64,000 bases of DNA from Leptolinea sp. UBA5203 (lineage in GTDB: Bacteria > Chloroflexota > Anaerolineae > Anaerolineales > Anaerolineaceae): contig DHVR01000068.1 of the NCBI GenBank assembly GCA_002412765.1, positions 62,001 to 126,000 on the forward strand, in the 5' to 3' direction. Position 1 is the first letter of the stretch; the number at the start of each line of letters is the position of its first letter. Below, piece after piece: positions 26,216 through 34,886 of the stretch. Under the pieces are notes generated by a model. It saw only the letters and a list, made by a program, of their open reading frames with translations. It did no database searches and had not been told where the DNA came from. A program made the position numbers and the translations under genes.

Positions 26216-26536
26216 ATGGGACACATGGAAGAGATTATCAGTACAATCAAAATCCTAAAATCAGAGGTCGCAACGGATCTGCAGCGTATTGAAGGTCAAA
26301 TTGAAGAAATCAAAACGGATATGCTTAAAGCGTTCATCCTTGCGCGGGTGCAAGACTCTAAGTTGGATGGAAACCAAATAAATAAATTTAATGCGCAGCT
26401 TTCTGATTTATATGAACAAAGAAATGTTTTAAATGCTGCCCTGTCAAAATTGGATATCCAGCATGAAGACCCTATCTTAAAAGAGTTGGTCGAATTGATT
26501 GATGATTTTCAAAAAGAGGATTTTCTTTTTAATTAG
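26216..26536 (+). CDS. Small coiled-coil protein of unknown function
   Basis: About 106 residues from the ATG at 26216, preceded by a GGAAGGAAA ribosome site; an upstream in-frame start at 26180 lacks one. The protein is entirely helical with heptad-like spacing (IISTIKILKSEVATDLQRIEG), contains no cysteine, tryptophan or membrane segment, and ends in an acidic tail. It may be a small scaffold or regulator. It lies just before a 50-residue membrane protein and a methyltransferase; the gaps are short enough for one transcript. No family is recognised. Confidence 0.6.
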   Translation: MGHMEEIISTIKILKSEVATDLQRIEGQIEEIKTDMLKAFILARVQDSKLDGNQINKFNAQLSDLYEQRNVLNAALSKLDIQHEDPILKELVELIDDFQKEDFLFN

Positions 26537-26584
26537 GTTAAATAGGACTCAATTATTCTTGCTTTATCCTTTGGTGGAGGTTGA

Positions 26585-26737
26585 ATGGACAACGGAAATT
26601 GGTTGGTCTTAATCATTACAGGTGCATTTTTTCTCTTTTTTGCCTACAAGCTAGGCAAGAATGCGGGTAAAACCATTCTCTTCATCCGCGACCTGATCAA
26701 ACAAGTGTTAGAAACCAGCCGGCAGGAGAAACCTTGA
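26585..26737 (+). CDS. 50-residue single-pass membrane protein
   Basis: Short ORF with an excellent GGAGG site 4 bp before the ATG. The peptide starts MDNGNWLVLIITGAFFLFF, one transmembrane helix at about 6-22, followed by a basic segment (KLGKNAGK) and a helical tail. Its TGA stop overlaps the TTG start of the methyltransferase gene (TTGA), so translation is probably coupled. Function is unknown. The ribosome site, overlap and clear membrane pattern are the evidence that it is real. Confidence 0.62.
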   Translation: MDNGNWLVLIITGAFFLFFAYKLGKNAGKTILFIRDLIKQVLETSRQEKP

Positions 26738-27348
26738 CCCTACCCACCCCATCCGCCAATTTGTGGGATCAGCGCTACACGCAGGACAATTATGCCTACG
26801 GCCGGCAGCCCAATGAGTTTTTACTCAATCAAATTGATCACATTCCCAAGGGCGCCGTGCTGTCGCTAGCGGAGGGGCAGGGCCGCAATGCCGTCTACCT
26901 GGCGCAGCAGGGTTTTAACGTCACCGCCGTGGATGCATCCGCCGTCGCCATGCGCCAAACGAATGAGTTTGCTCAATTGAGCGGCGTATCCGTCACCACC
27001 ATCACCGCGGATCTGGCAAATTTCACAATTGAAGAAAACAAATGGGATGCCATCCTCTCCATCTATTGCCACCTTCCTTCAGCCTTAAGGAAAACCATCC
27101 ACCGCCAGGTCGTGCAGGGGTTACGTCCTGGGGGTGTCTTCCTGCTGGAAGCCTTCTCCCCGCAGCAGCTTAACTATCAAACCGGCGGACCAAAAAATGC
27201 GGATATGCTGGCCTCGCTCAGCGAACTGAAAGACGAACTACAGGGCCTGGACTTTATCATCGGTCAGGAGTTGGAACGGGATGTCCAAGAAGGGCTGCAC
27301 CACACCGGCGTCGCGGCAGTGGTACAGGTGTTAGCGATCAAACCGTAA
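26734..27348 (+). CDS. Class I SAM-dependent methyltransferase (TehB-like)
   Basis: Protein of 204 residues starting at a TTG with the ribosome site CAGGAGAAA. The family opening WDQRYTQDNYAYGRQPNEFL lies at about 8-27. SAM-binding motif I VLSLAEGQGRNAVYLA (about 44-59) is the TehB-type version with the acidic loop end in TAVDAS (about 67-72), then LRPGGVFLLEAFSP (about 131-144). It methylates a small molecule; TehB-like enzymes act on tellurite, thiols or similar. The substrate cannot be inferred. It is translationally coupled to the small membrane protein upstream. Confidence 0.88.
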   Translation: MTLPTPSANLWDQRYTQDNYAYGRQPNEFLLNQIDHIPKGAVLSLAEGQGRNAVYLAQQGFNVTAVDASAVAMRQTNEFAQLSGVSVTTITADLANFTIEENKWDAILSIYCHLPSALRKTIHRQVVQGLRPGGVFLLEAFSPQQLNYQTGGPKNADMLASLSELKDELQGLDFIIGQELERDVQEGLHHTGVAAVVQVLAIKP

Positions 27349-27416
27349 CCGACCTGAGGGTAAATCAGCTCTTATTCCACAATTTGCAGCATTGTCCACC
27401 GGACATATTGGATGCC

Positions 27417-27935
27417 ATGATCGAAAAAGACATTATCCACAAACCAGACTTAAATCTTGGCGGGCTGACCATTTATCGTGACGCCGTCCGTGGGATTATT
27501 TACCAGGATGAGCGCTTGTTAATGGTCTACTCTGAGCAAAACGGAGATTACAAATTTCCGGGCGGGGGTGTTCAGCCGGGTGAAACTCACCCCATCGCTC
27601 TGGCCAGGGAGCTCAGAGAAGAATGCGGTGCAGAACTGACAGCCAGCGGAGCGGCTTATGCCAGGATTGTTGAGTTGGATCAGGCCGTGGATGAGGGCGT
27701 GGACATTTTCAAAATGTGTTCCACGTATTACCTGTGTCAGATTGCTCCGGAATTGGGCCCTCTGACGTTGGATGACTATGAAAAAGACCTGGGCTTTCGA
27801 CCCGTCTGGATCGGTCTTGAAGAAGCCATATGCGCCAATACAGCCATCCTTCATCAGGCCAACTCACCCTCGCCACGCTGGACTTATCGGGATCTTTTTA
27901 TTCTCAACGAAATCAAAAAAGAGATGCCTAAATAA
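27417..27935 (+). CDS. NUDIX hydrolase
   Basis: About 172 residues from the ATG at 27417. The Nudix box is complete: a GGGVQPGE start followed by seven residues and RELREECGAEL, matching G-x5-E-x7-REUxEExGU with all metal-binding glutamates. It hydrolyses nucleoside diphosphates linked to another group, such as damaged nucleotides, nucleotide sugars or cofactors. No clear ribosome site precedes the start, and an upstream TTG at 27384 is possible. It follows the methyltransferase gene by 68 bp and may be on the same transcript. Confidence 0.88.
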   Translation: MIEKDIIHKPDLNLGGLTIYRDAVRGIIYQDERLLMVYSEQNGDYKFPGGGVQPGETHPIALARELREECGAELTASGAAYARIVELDQAVDEGVDIFKMCSTYYLCQIAPELGPLTLDDYEKDLGFRPVWIGLEEAICANTAILHQANSPSPRWTYRDLFILNEIKKEMPK

Positions 27936-28118
27936 AATCAGCAAAATATGAATTGAATGTGGTGGTGCTTTTCATCCCCCCGTCTGATAATCTCATATGA
28001 ACATCTAATTCATAAAGCATTTTTCATAAATCCAGTCTATAATTAAGAAAACAATTCAAGGTAATAGGTTTACCTTGCAGATGCCAACATCGATCAATTT
28101 GCTATCCTTGGGGAACTT

Positions 28119-29129
28119 ATGAAAAAGCATACCCTGATTGATTACCAACAAAAAGAACTCCAGCAATGTTTCCTCGCTTATCTTGAGGCTTATTTTGTGC
28201 AGCGTGATCTGACTGCAACAGTGGCGTTCTTTAGTTCCACCTTCACGGGTTTCGGGACTGGTGTGAATGAAGCTGCCTACACGACTGAAGATAGTATCAA
28301 GCTCTACAAACGAGACTTTGAGCAGGCGCCCAATCCAATTAGCTATCAATTAAAAAAACTTGAGATTCAGCCTCTCGGCGAGTCATGTGGAATTTTGATT
28401 GGCGAATTGGATTTACGCACAACCATCATGGATCAGACCATGAGTTTATACGGGCTGCGCATCACTGCTGCATTTCATAAACAGAGTGGCAAATGGTTGA
28501 TGGAACATATGCACATTTCGCTTCCAACATCAATAAACGCTGTAAATCAGTCTACACCAATTAAAGAAATCGAAGAGCGTGTTGCAGTCCTTGAAAAACT
28601 TGTCGAGGAAAGGACCCATGAATTGGAGATTGCCAGGAAAGAATTGGAGCTGCTGGCAGATACCGATGGCATGACCGGGATTTATAATCGCATGAAACTG
28701 GATCAGATTCTGCTCACAGAAATTCAACGGGCAAACCGATACAATTCCACCTTCTCCGTCATCCTTTTTGATTTAGATAACTTTAATGAGGTCGACGAAG
28801 CCTGCGGACATCAGGTGGGTGATCAGATTCTTACGGAATTAGCCAGGATCATCCATCAAAGGGTTAGGAATACGGATATCCTTGGGCGCTGGGGTGGGGA
28901 TCAGTTCATGATCATCTCACCGGAAATCAATCTGGATGATGCCACTCTGCTGGCCGAAACCATTCGAATTACGATTGCATCCCATGATTTTGGTATCCAA
29001 AGATCACTAACCTCAAGTTCCGGGGTTACTGTCTGGAAGCCAAAGGACACGTATAATGCCCTGATTGACCGGGTTGACAAATCCTTATGTATAGCAAAAC
29101 GAAATGGGAAAAATCAAGTTGTTGCTTAA
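28119..29129 (+). CDS. NTF2-like domain fused to a GGDEF domain with altered catalytic motif
   Basis: Protein of 336 residues. The N-terminal domain (about 8-130) has the SnoaL/NTF2-like pattern with LEAYFVQRDLTATVAFFSSTFTGFGTG. A coiled coil (about 147-175) links it to a GGDEF domain (about 180-335) with the TDGMTGIYNR start. The signature reads GGDQF instead of GGDEF/GGEEF, so the catalytic glutamate is replaced by glutamine. The inhibitory site RNTD, 5 residues before it, is kept. It may therefore bind c-di-GMP rather than make it. The NTF2-like domain probably senses a small ligand. A GGGGA ribosome site precedes the ATG. Confidence 0.85.
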   Translation: MKKHTLIDYQQKELQQCFLAYLEAYFVQRDLTATVAFFSSTFTGFGTGVNEAAYTTEDSIKLYKRDFEQAPNPISYQLKKLEIQPLGESCGILIGELDLRTTIMDQTMSLYGLRITAAFHKQSGKWLMEHMHISLPTSINAVNQSTPIKEIEERVAVLEKLVEERTHELEIARKELELLADTDGMTGIYNRMKLDQILLTEIQRANRYNSTFSVILFDLDNFNEVDEACGHQVGDQILTELARIIHQRVRNTDILGRWGGDQFMIISPEINLDDATLLAETIRITIASHDFGIQRSLTSSSGVTVWKPKDTYNALIDRVDKSLCIAKRNGKNQVVA

Positions 29130-29198
29130 CCTGGAATCGTAGATACCAGAAACTCACTAAACAAAATAATATTGAACTTAATGAAAGGATAGCAAACC

Positions 29199-29687
29199 AT
29201 GAATATTTTGATTGTGTATGATACGGTGTTTGGAAATACAGGCAAAATTGCCCAGGCCATGGGAGATGCCTTAAAAAGTAAAAGCTTTGTACGGGTCATT
29301 CCGGTGGCTGATTTCACTCCAATCCAGCTTGCTGAAACGGATTTGTTGATCCTTGGTTCTCCAACTCGTGGATTTCGTGCCACACCTGCCTTGATGGAAC
29401 TAATCAGCGCTATTCCATTGGAAGCTATCAAAGGCAAAAAAGTAGCCGTCTTTGACACACGCATCGTCCTCAAAGATATCAAAAACGGAATTTTTCGTTT
29501 CATTGTCAAAACTGGCGGATTTGCAACGAAAAAGATGGCCGCTGCGCTGAAGGCAAAAGAAGCCGTTCAGATCGTTGAACCGGAAGGTTTCTTTGTCGGT
29601 GGAGAGCAGGAAAATACCGTTCTTAATGAGGGCGAATTGGATCGGGCAGCCAAGTGGGCAGAACAATTGCTCCCTTTGATCCAATAA
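29199..29687 (+). CDS. Flavodoxin-domain protein
   Basis: Protein of 162 residues. The FMN phosphate-binding loop is YDTVFGNTGKIA (about 7-18), and the second and third loops are LGSPTRGFRATPA (about 51-63) and FDTRI (near 87). Flavodoxins carry electrons with FMN as cofactor, in the cytoplasm. It could also be a small flavodoxin-like oxidoreductase such as a menaquinone-dependent protoporphyrinogen oxidase. An AAAGGA site lies before the ATG. Single gene. Confidence 0.85.
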   Translation: MNILIVYDTVFGNTGKIAQAMGDALKSKSFVRVIPVADFTPIQLAETDLLILGSPTRGFRATPALMELISAIPLEAIKGKKVAVFDTRIVLKDIKNGIFRFIVKTGGFATKKMAAALKAKEAVQIVEPEGFFVGGEQENTVLNEGELDRAAKWAEQLLPLIQ

Positions 29688-29720
29688 ACTAATTCCAATT
29701 TGCCATTGGTCCCACCATTC

Positions 29721-29760
29721 ATATACCCGGAAATCGTCTATATGTTCATTCCGGGTATAT
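29721..29760 (+). terminator. Hairpin after the flavodoxin gene
   Basis: Perfect 12-bp stem ATATACCCGGAA (29721-29732) with TTCCGGGTATAT (29749-29760), 16-nt loop, followed by TCCTGTTTTC. It lies 34 bp after the flavodoxin stop and is a probable terminator. Confidence 0.6.
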
Positions 29761-29871
29761 TCCTGTTTTCTTTGACTGAGAGATATTGATATTCTTTCCA
29801 TTGGATCAGGAAAGTGAACTATTAATGAGCTTTTGTCGTTTAAATCATAAAAAGTAAAGAGCCAGAAAGCT

Positions 29872-30906
29872 ATGATGCTAATCAAACAATGCTTCTTGAT
29901 ATCCACAATCTTGGTCATGAACCTGATGCAGCCGGCAGCGGGGTTGATTCAGGCTGAAACCCCCACACCTGCCACCCATAATGCCACTGCGGATGAATTG
30001 GTCTACTTTACGAATCTACGGCGCACACAATACGGATTATCCGCACTGACAGTCAATAGTATTCTCATGGAATCTGCTCAGCGGACGGCTGAAATTATGG
30101 CAGGCTTAAAGCAGCCTGGTCACCTTGGCGGGGCGACGACAAATATTAGTGAAATGGGCTACCAAAAGGGCTTGACCATTTATTCAACTGAAAATGTCGC
30201 CAATGGAACGGATCTATCGGCTGAATACATTGTGTATACCACCTGGAATGATGATTTGCATAATATTCCAGTCATGAACCCCATTTATTGTGATATCGGC
30301 GCAGGGGTTGCCAAAGATTCTGATGGGATGTCTTACTACGTTTTGCGAGCTGCTTATAGCGAAAAACGGTATTGCGGCGAGTACCGCGCACCAGATGGAA
30401 CGACCATCGAAACCCTGTACGCCAACATGGATACTTCTAAAGACAGCGCTGCTGTTTCGACAGGCTCTCAATGGATGGCGCCGGTCAGCAGGGTTACCCC
30501 CAACCCGGAAGGAAAAATCATCCACAAAGTGGATTATGGTCAGACGCTGTGGAGTATTGCTATCACCTATAACACCACCATCAAGCAAATTCAAGCTCTT
30601 AATGGATATACTGAAGAGAATCAAACCGTTTATGTCGGCCAAGAACTGGTTATTCCCACCTCACTGACCCCGTACCCAACACAAACTGTCACCACAACGC
30701 CAATCCTGGCCATCAGCCTCACTCCGAGCTTGATCCTCTACGAAGAAACAGAGACTCCCAGTCCAGAACCGCAAATGACATCAACACCTATCCCACAGAT
30801 GCAAGATGAATCCTCCGTCACCGCCACCCTCTTTTGGGCTGCCATGCTTGGGCTGCTCTTGGTTCTGCTTGGCATCCTGATGAAATATATGCCTGGTTCC
30901 CAATAA
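29872..30906 (+). CDS. CAP/SCP-domain surface protein with LysM and C-terminal anchor
   Basis: Protein of 344 residues: signal peptide (about 1-28), CAP/SCP domain (about 35-165) with GHLGG, TENVA and YVLRAAY blocks, a LysM domain (about 222-263) beginning IHKVDYGQTLWSIA and ending ELVIP, a Thr/Pro-rich linker, and one transmembrane helix near the C-terminus (about 318-338) with a short basic end. LysM binds peptidoglycan or similar glycans; CAP domains are extracellular and sometimes proteolytic or lipid-binding. The CAP histidines of the classic tetrad are only partly present, so catalysis is doubtful. It is probably exposed at the cell surface. Confidence 0.85.
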   Translation: MMLIKQCFLISTILVMNLMQPAAGLIQAETPTPATHNATADELVYFTNLRRTQYGLSALTVNSILMESAQRTAEIMAGLKQPGHLGGATTNISEMGYQKGLTIYSTENVANGTDLSAEYIVYTTWNDDLHNIPVMNPIYCDIGAGVAKDSDGMSYYVLRAAYSEKRYCGEYRAPDGTTIETLYANMDTSKDSAAVSTGSQWMAPVSRVTPNPEGKIIHKVDYGQTLWSIAITYNTTIKQIQALNGYTEENQTVYVGQELVIPTSLTPYPTQTVTTTPILAISLTPSLILYEETETPSPEPQMTSTPIPQMQDESSVTATLFWAAMLGLLLVLLGILMKYMPGSQ

Positions 30907-31094
30907 GATGAAAGAAATGGAGATTGTGCTGCGATAAATCGCCTTCAGCGGAATCTGTGCCGTCTATGTTAGCAAACCAGAAATCTTGTCTACACTAAAA
31001 TTAGTGTGAATTTTTTAAGCTGCGGTCATATAGCATCTCTTAATGAATTCCAAGTCGTTTCCCTTCGGCAACTTAATTGGTATCACTTGGATAA

Positions 31095-31328
31095 TCAAAC
31101 TTGTATTGATTCAATGATCGTTTTTGCATCCTTTAGACTCGCACCTGTCTCTTCTATCAGTACACGCATTGCATCGTTCTTCCTTCCATTTTGAATCAGA
31201 GCCAAAACCGTTGGTGAGACGGTGTAATCTGGCAAGTCGCCTGCTGAAATCCCCAATCTCCTTGAAATAAAATCCAGGCGGGCTTCAATTTTCTCAATTC
31301 GTTTTCTTAATTCGCCAATTTCATCCAT
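31095..31328 (-). CDS. Small ribosomal L7/L12 C-terminal-like protein
   Basis: About 77 residues from the ATG at 31328; TTG starts at 31358 or just inside are possible and add up to 10 residues. The N-terminal half is a coiled coil (ELRKRIEKIEARLDFIS). The C-terminal half has ALIQNGRKNDAMRVLIEETG and ASLKDAKTIIE, the pattern of the L7/L12 C-terminal fold, which in bL12 contacts GTPase factors. Free-standing small proteins of this type are known but unstudied. It is far from ribosomal operons, stands alone, and faces left. Confidence 0.7.
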   Translation of the reverse strand: MDEIGELRKRIEKIEARLDFISRRLGISAGDLPDYTVSPTVLALIQNGRKNDAMRVLIEETGASLKDAKTIIESIQV

Positions 31329-31713
31329 CTCTTTTTTACTCAACCCAATCTGTAACAACAGACAAAGGAATTAATTGCTTCTATGATCTGATTAGTATAC
31401 ACCTATTGAATATCGCTTCTCCATGAAAAGGGTGTTGTTGTTGAGGATACTCTCGTAAGATTAGAATATCCCTTATTGTCAACCATAATGGCGAAGACCC
31501 TGAATGAAGTGGTCAATCATTCACACATTAAACAATGTTTGGTATCTTAGGATAGGAGCCGGTAATTTCCTGTTTCTGCTTTGTTGTTTACTGGACAGGA
31601 TAAACCTTTCATAATGAGCCCTGGTGATTAATTTTGATATGAGCTGCGTAGCACGCTGACCTCTTTCTGATATAATCCTGGAGGGGAATAATTCAACAAG
31701 GAAGGACCATCAT

Positions 31714-31821
31714 ATGAGCATGCTTTTATTAATTATCATCGGAATCATAGGCTTGATCGGATTGGCACTCCTGACGCTTTTGATAGTTTTCTTAATTCGA
31801 AAGAATCGCCAGCAGCATTAA
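31714..31821 (+). CDS. 35-residue membrane peptide
   Basis: ORF with a strong AAGGAAGGA site 7 bp before the ATG. The peptide MSMLLLIIIGIIGLIGLALL is almost fully hydrophobic (about 3-27) and ends in a basic tail RKNRQQH. An extended -10 promoter (TGATATAAT) lies at 31668-31676. A similar peptide follows at 31972. The clean ribosome site and paired arrangement argue for translation; function is unknown. It might act as a small regulatory membrane peptide or type I toxin-like peptide. Confidence 0.5.
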   Translation: MSMLLLIIIGIIGLIGLALLTLLIVFLIRKNRQQH

Positions 31822-31971
31822 GTACAGTGCGCTGTTCGTGCATCCATTTATAATTCCATTTTTCCAAACCCTCCCATCGATCATCAAATGCCCTACTTTT
31901 GGCCAGGATATGTTTTAATAGAATCGTGTATACTAATTACAGAAAACAAAAATAATTACAAAGGGGTTTCC

Positions 31972-32058
31972 ATGAGCGCACTTTTTCTCATTATCATTGC
32001 ATTTTCGATTCTTACCATTCTGTTAAGCCTGGTCAGTTTACGATATCGTCAGCGGTAG
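31972..32058 (+). CDS. 28-residue membrane peptide, paralogue of the previous one
   Basis: ATG with an AAGGGG site 6 bp upstream. The peptide MSALFLIIIAFSILTILLSL has one hydrophobic span and a basic tail RYRQR, and shares the MSxLxLIII opening and basic end with the 35-residue peptide 150 bp upstream. A TATACT -10-like box lies at 31929-31934. The function is unknown. Confidence 0.45.
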   Translation: MSALFLIIIAFSILTILLSLVSLRYRQR

Positions 32059-32112
32059 TGATCCCAGTTACTTTTAGCTTTCAAAGTAGAGATAAACAAA
32101 AAATCCGTTAAC

Positions 32113-32150
32113 ATAAAAACTCGTCCAATTTCATGGACGAGTTTATGTTT
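32113..32150 (-). terminator. Hairpin between the membrane peptide and tRNA-Thr
   Basis: AAACTCGTCC (32117-32126) pairs with GGACGAGTTT (32135-32144), loop of 8 nt. It has T-rich flanks in both directions, so it may end both the leftward tRNA transcript and the rightward peptide transcript. Confidence 0.7.
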
Positions 32151-32157
32151 TTCTGTG

Positions 32158-32230
32158 AGCCACCGAAGAGGATCGAACTCTTGACCTGACGATTACGAAT
32201 CGTCTGCTCTACCAACTGAGCCACGGTGGC
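32158..32230 (-). tRNA. tRNA-Thr (anticodon CGU)
   Basis: On the minus strand: acceptor GCCACCG pairs with CGGTGGC, D-arm GGCTCAGTTGGTAGAGC, anticodon loop TTCGTAA (anticodon CGT), T-loop GTTCGATCC, discriminator T. CCA is not encoded, unlike the other tRNA-Thr at 25951. It reads ACG codons. Confidence 0.93.
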
Positions 32231-32325
32231 TGACGTTCCCGATTATATCAGGATTGGCCCAAAATCTGCAAGAGATATCGAATATAATTACGGGTAGACA
32301 ACATCCCTCCGGGAGGAGCTTTTCT

Positions 32326-33591
32326 TTGAAAAATATCGCCATGCTTTCTTATCATACCTGTCCTCTGGCCACTTTGGGCGGCAAGGACACCGGCGGCATG
32401 AATGTCTACGTCCGTGAATTGACCTATCACCTGGGCAAAATGGGCGTGCATGTGGATGTCTTTACCCGCTCCCAGGACGAACATGTTCCGCAGGTCTTGC
32501 ATCAACTTTGTTACGGTAACCGCGTGGTACATGTGCCTGCCGGCCCGGAAATTTTCCTTCCCAAGCAGCAACTCAGCACCTACCTGCCGGATTTTGCCGA
32601 AGGGATCCTGCATTTTGCTGCGGAAAAAGGAATACAATATGACCTTATCCACAGCCATTACTGGATGTCCGGTATTGCTGGCAAAAAGCTCAAAGAAACC
32701 TGGAACATCCCCATGGTGCAGATGTTTCACACGCTGGGAAAAATGAAGAACCGCATCGCGCAAAGCCCTGCCGAAATGGAAGGGGAATATCGACTGAACG
32801 GCGAGCAGGAAGTAATTGATGCCGCCGACAAAATCGTCATCGCCACACCAGCCGAACGCAGCCAGTTGGAGTTCCTCTATCAAACTCCCAGCACAAAAAT
32901 GGAAATAATCCCGCCAGGGGTCGACACCAGCAAGTTTTACCCCATTCCAGCCGATGAAGCCAAAGCCGTCATCGGTATCTCTCCCAAAGATCGTATGCTG
33001 CTCTTTGTGGGCCGTATTGAACCCCTCAAGGGTATTGATGTGCTCATGGAAGCCATCGCTCAACTGCACATAACCAATGAAATTGACGGCTGTCCGCATT
33101 ATCTGGTTATTATCGGCGGCAATCCGGATGCTGAAGGCACTGATATGGATGGCGAGATGAATCGCCTAATGCAGCTGCGCCGGGACCTGGAACTGAAAGA
33201 TATGGTGGTATTTCTGGGCAAACGCGACCAGGATACCCTACCCTATTATTACTCTGCCGCTGAGATCGTGATCATGCCCTCGCACTATGAATCCTTTGGC
33301 ATGGTGGCCCTGGAAGCTATGGCCTGCGGTACACCGGTTGTGGCCAGTCAGGTGGGCGGTTTGGGTTTTCTGGTGCAGGATGGTGTAACCGGGTTTGTTG
33401 TTCCCAACGCAGACCCTGCATCACTGGCGGAAAAAATTAAGTTGCTGGTTTGTGACGAAGAATTACGCACCCAGATGGGTAAGAACGCAAACGCCTATGC
33501 GCAAGATTACGATTGGCATAAAATCACCGAACGAACCATTGATTTATATGAGCGCATGACCCAAACCGAGTCCGTGCAAAGTCCCTGGTAG
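32326..33591 (+). CDS. GT4 glycosyltransferase (MshA/sucrose-phosphate-synthase-like)
   Basis: About 421 residues from the TTG at 32326, chosen because GGAGGAG lies 7 bp upstream; upstream in-frame codons back to 32254 have no such site. GT-B fold. The acceptor-side loop GGKDTGGMNVYVRE (about 18-31) is typical of MshA and SPS-type enzymes. FVGRIEPLKGIDVL (about 228-241) follows, and the GT4 E-x7-E motif ESFGMVALE lies near 324-332 with ACGTPVVAS after it. It transfers a sugar from an NDP-sugar with retention. Neighbours give no clue to the acceptor. Confidence 0.88.
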   Translation: MKNIAMLSYHTCPLATLGGKDTGGMNVYVRELTYHLGKMGVHVDVFTRSQDEHVPQVLHQLCYGNRVVHVPAGPEIFLPKQQLSTYLPDFAEGILHFAAEKGIQYDLIHSHYWMSGIAGKKLKETWNIPMVQMFHTLGKMKNRIAQSPAEMEGEYRLNGEQEVIDAADKIVIATPAERSQLEFLYQTPSTKMEIIPPGVDTSKFYPIPADEAKAVIGISPKDRMLLFVGRIEPLKGIDVLMEAIAQLHITNEIDGCPHYLVIIGGNPDAEGTDMDGEMNRLMQLRRDLELKDMVVFLGKRDQDTLPYYYSAAEIVIMPSHYESFGMVALEAMACGTPVVASQVGGLGFLVQDGVTGFVVPNADPASLAEKIKLLVCDEELRTQMGKNANAYAQDYDWHKITERTIDLYERMTQTESVQSPW

Positions 33592-33664
33592 ATAAGTTCG
33601 ATTTTCCTCGTCATTGGATTTTCCGATGCTTGGATAACCAATCGCCTGTCATCCCCTAATACAT

Positions 33665-33705
33665 AACCTCTCCACCGAGATTTGGTCGGGGAGGTTTTAT
33701 TTTTT
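33665..33705 (+). terminator. Rho-independent terminator of the GT4 gene
   Basis: AACCTCTCCACC (33665-33676) pairs with GGTCGGGGAGGTT (33684-33696) with small internal mismatches, then a T-rich tail. It overlaps the convergent dinB stop. Confidence 0.75.
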
Positions 33706-34875
33706 CTTCAAGGTATTGGCTCGCTGGAGCAGATCTTTTCCAAATCTGGCCCGTACTTCATCCACCGCACTTAGCAAGCGGCGTTCTTTTTCATCCTGGG
33801 TTTCCCATAACGGCAATTGATGCAAGGAATGGGTCAAGCCACTCACGCCCACCCCGATCAACCGTACCGGTTGATGGAAGGGAGAAAACGCCATCATTTG
33901 CTCATAAGCCTGCTCATAGATCACCCGATCCTGATCAACCGGATTGTTTAATTTTTTTTGGCGGGTATGCGTATCAAAATTTGCCCAGCGGATTTTCAGC
34001 CGAATGGTGGTGCCGCACAGTCCGCTTTTGCGCAGGCGATACCCCACCTGTTCGGATAAATCCAGAAGTTGTTTGCGCAGAATCTCCGGATCGGAGACAT
34101 CCTTATTGAAGGTCACTTCCTGACTGACTGATTTTACCGAATGGTCTTCCGCCACCGGCCGATCATCCAACCCTTGCGCTCGCTCCCACAAATCCCTACC
34201 GCTTTTGCCAAACACTTTTTCCAATTGATTGACCGGCATGGATGCAATCTGTCCAATGGTTTTAAATCCCATTAAATTAAATCGTTCGGCCATTTTTGGC
34301 CCCACTCCCCACAACTCACGCACCGATAAATCAGCTAAAAAGGCAGCTTCCTCCCCTGGCTTGACTTCGGTAATCGCCATTGGTGGTGTGGGTTTCTTAT
34401 GCGCGGATTTGCCGATATTATTGGCAATCTTGGCCATCAATTTATTACTGGCCACACCCAGCGATGTGGGCAATTGCGTACGGGTATAGATATCGGACTG
34501 CAGGCGTTTTGCAATCTGCACCCCGCTTTGTGGCAGGTCACTGACATCCAGGAAGGCTTCATCAATGGATATCTGCTGCACCAGAGGGGTCAAGTCCCGA
34601 ATGATCGCCATCACCTTTTCGGATTCACAGGTGTAGGAACTAAAGCCTGAGTGAACAAAAATCAGCTCTGGGCAAAGACGCAAAGCTTGTGAACAGGGCA
34701 TGGCAGAATGTACGCCGAATTGTCTGGCCGCGTAGGAACAGGAGGAAACCACACTGCGTCCGCTCGGATCTCCTCCCACGGCAAAAGGCTTACCTTTTAG
34801 CTGCGGTTGAGTTAACTCCTCCACAGAGCAAAAGAAAGCATCCAAATCAATGTGTAGAATCTTTCTTGGGCTCAT
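33697..34875 (-). CDS. dinB: DNA polymerase IV
   Basis: Y-family translesion polymerase of 392 residues. The metal-binding residues are present: HIDLDAFF with Asp 10, and SIDEAFLDVS near residues 103-112 with the Asp-Glu pair. The thumb HhH segment (WGVGPKMAERFNLMGFKTIG) and the little-finger domain follow. It copies past lesions, with low fidelity. A LexA-type box lies between the -10 box and the start, so it is probably SOS-induced. Its end overlaps the terminator of the convergent GT4 gene. Confidence 0.95.
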   Translation of the reverse strand: MSPRKILHIDLDAFFCSVEELTQPQLKGKPFAVGGDPSGRSVVSSCSYAARQFGVHSAMPCSQALRLCPELIFVHSGFSSYTCESEKVMAIIRDLTPLVQQISIDEAFLDVSDLPQSGVQIAKRLQSDIYTRTQLPTSLGVASNKLMAKIANNIGKSAHKKPTPPMAITEVKPGEEAAFLADLSVRELWGVGPKMAERFNLMGFKTIGQIASMPVNQLEKVFGKSGRDLWERAQGLDDRPVAEDHSVKSVSQEVTFNKDVSDPEILRKQLLDLSEQVGYRLRKSGLCGTTIRLKIRWANFDTHTRQKKLNNPVDQDRVIYEQAYEQMMAFSPFHQPVRLIGVGVSGLTHSLHQLPLWETQDEKERRLLSAVDEVRARFGKDLLQRANTLKKK

Positions 34876-34886
34876 AACTTCCTGTT

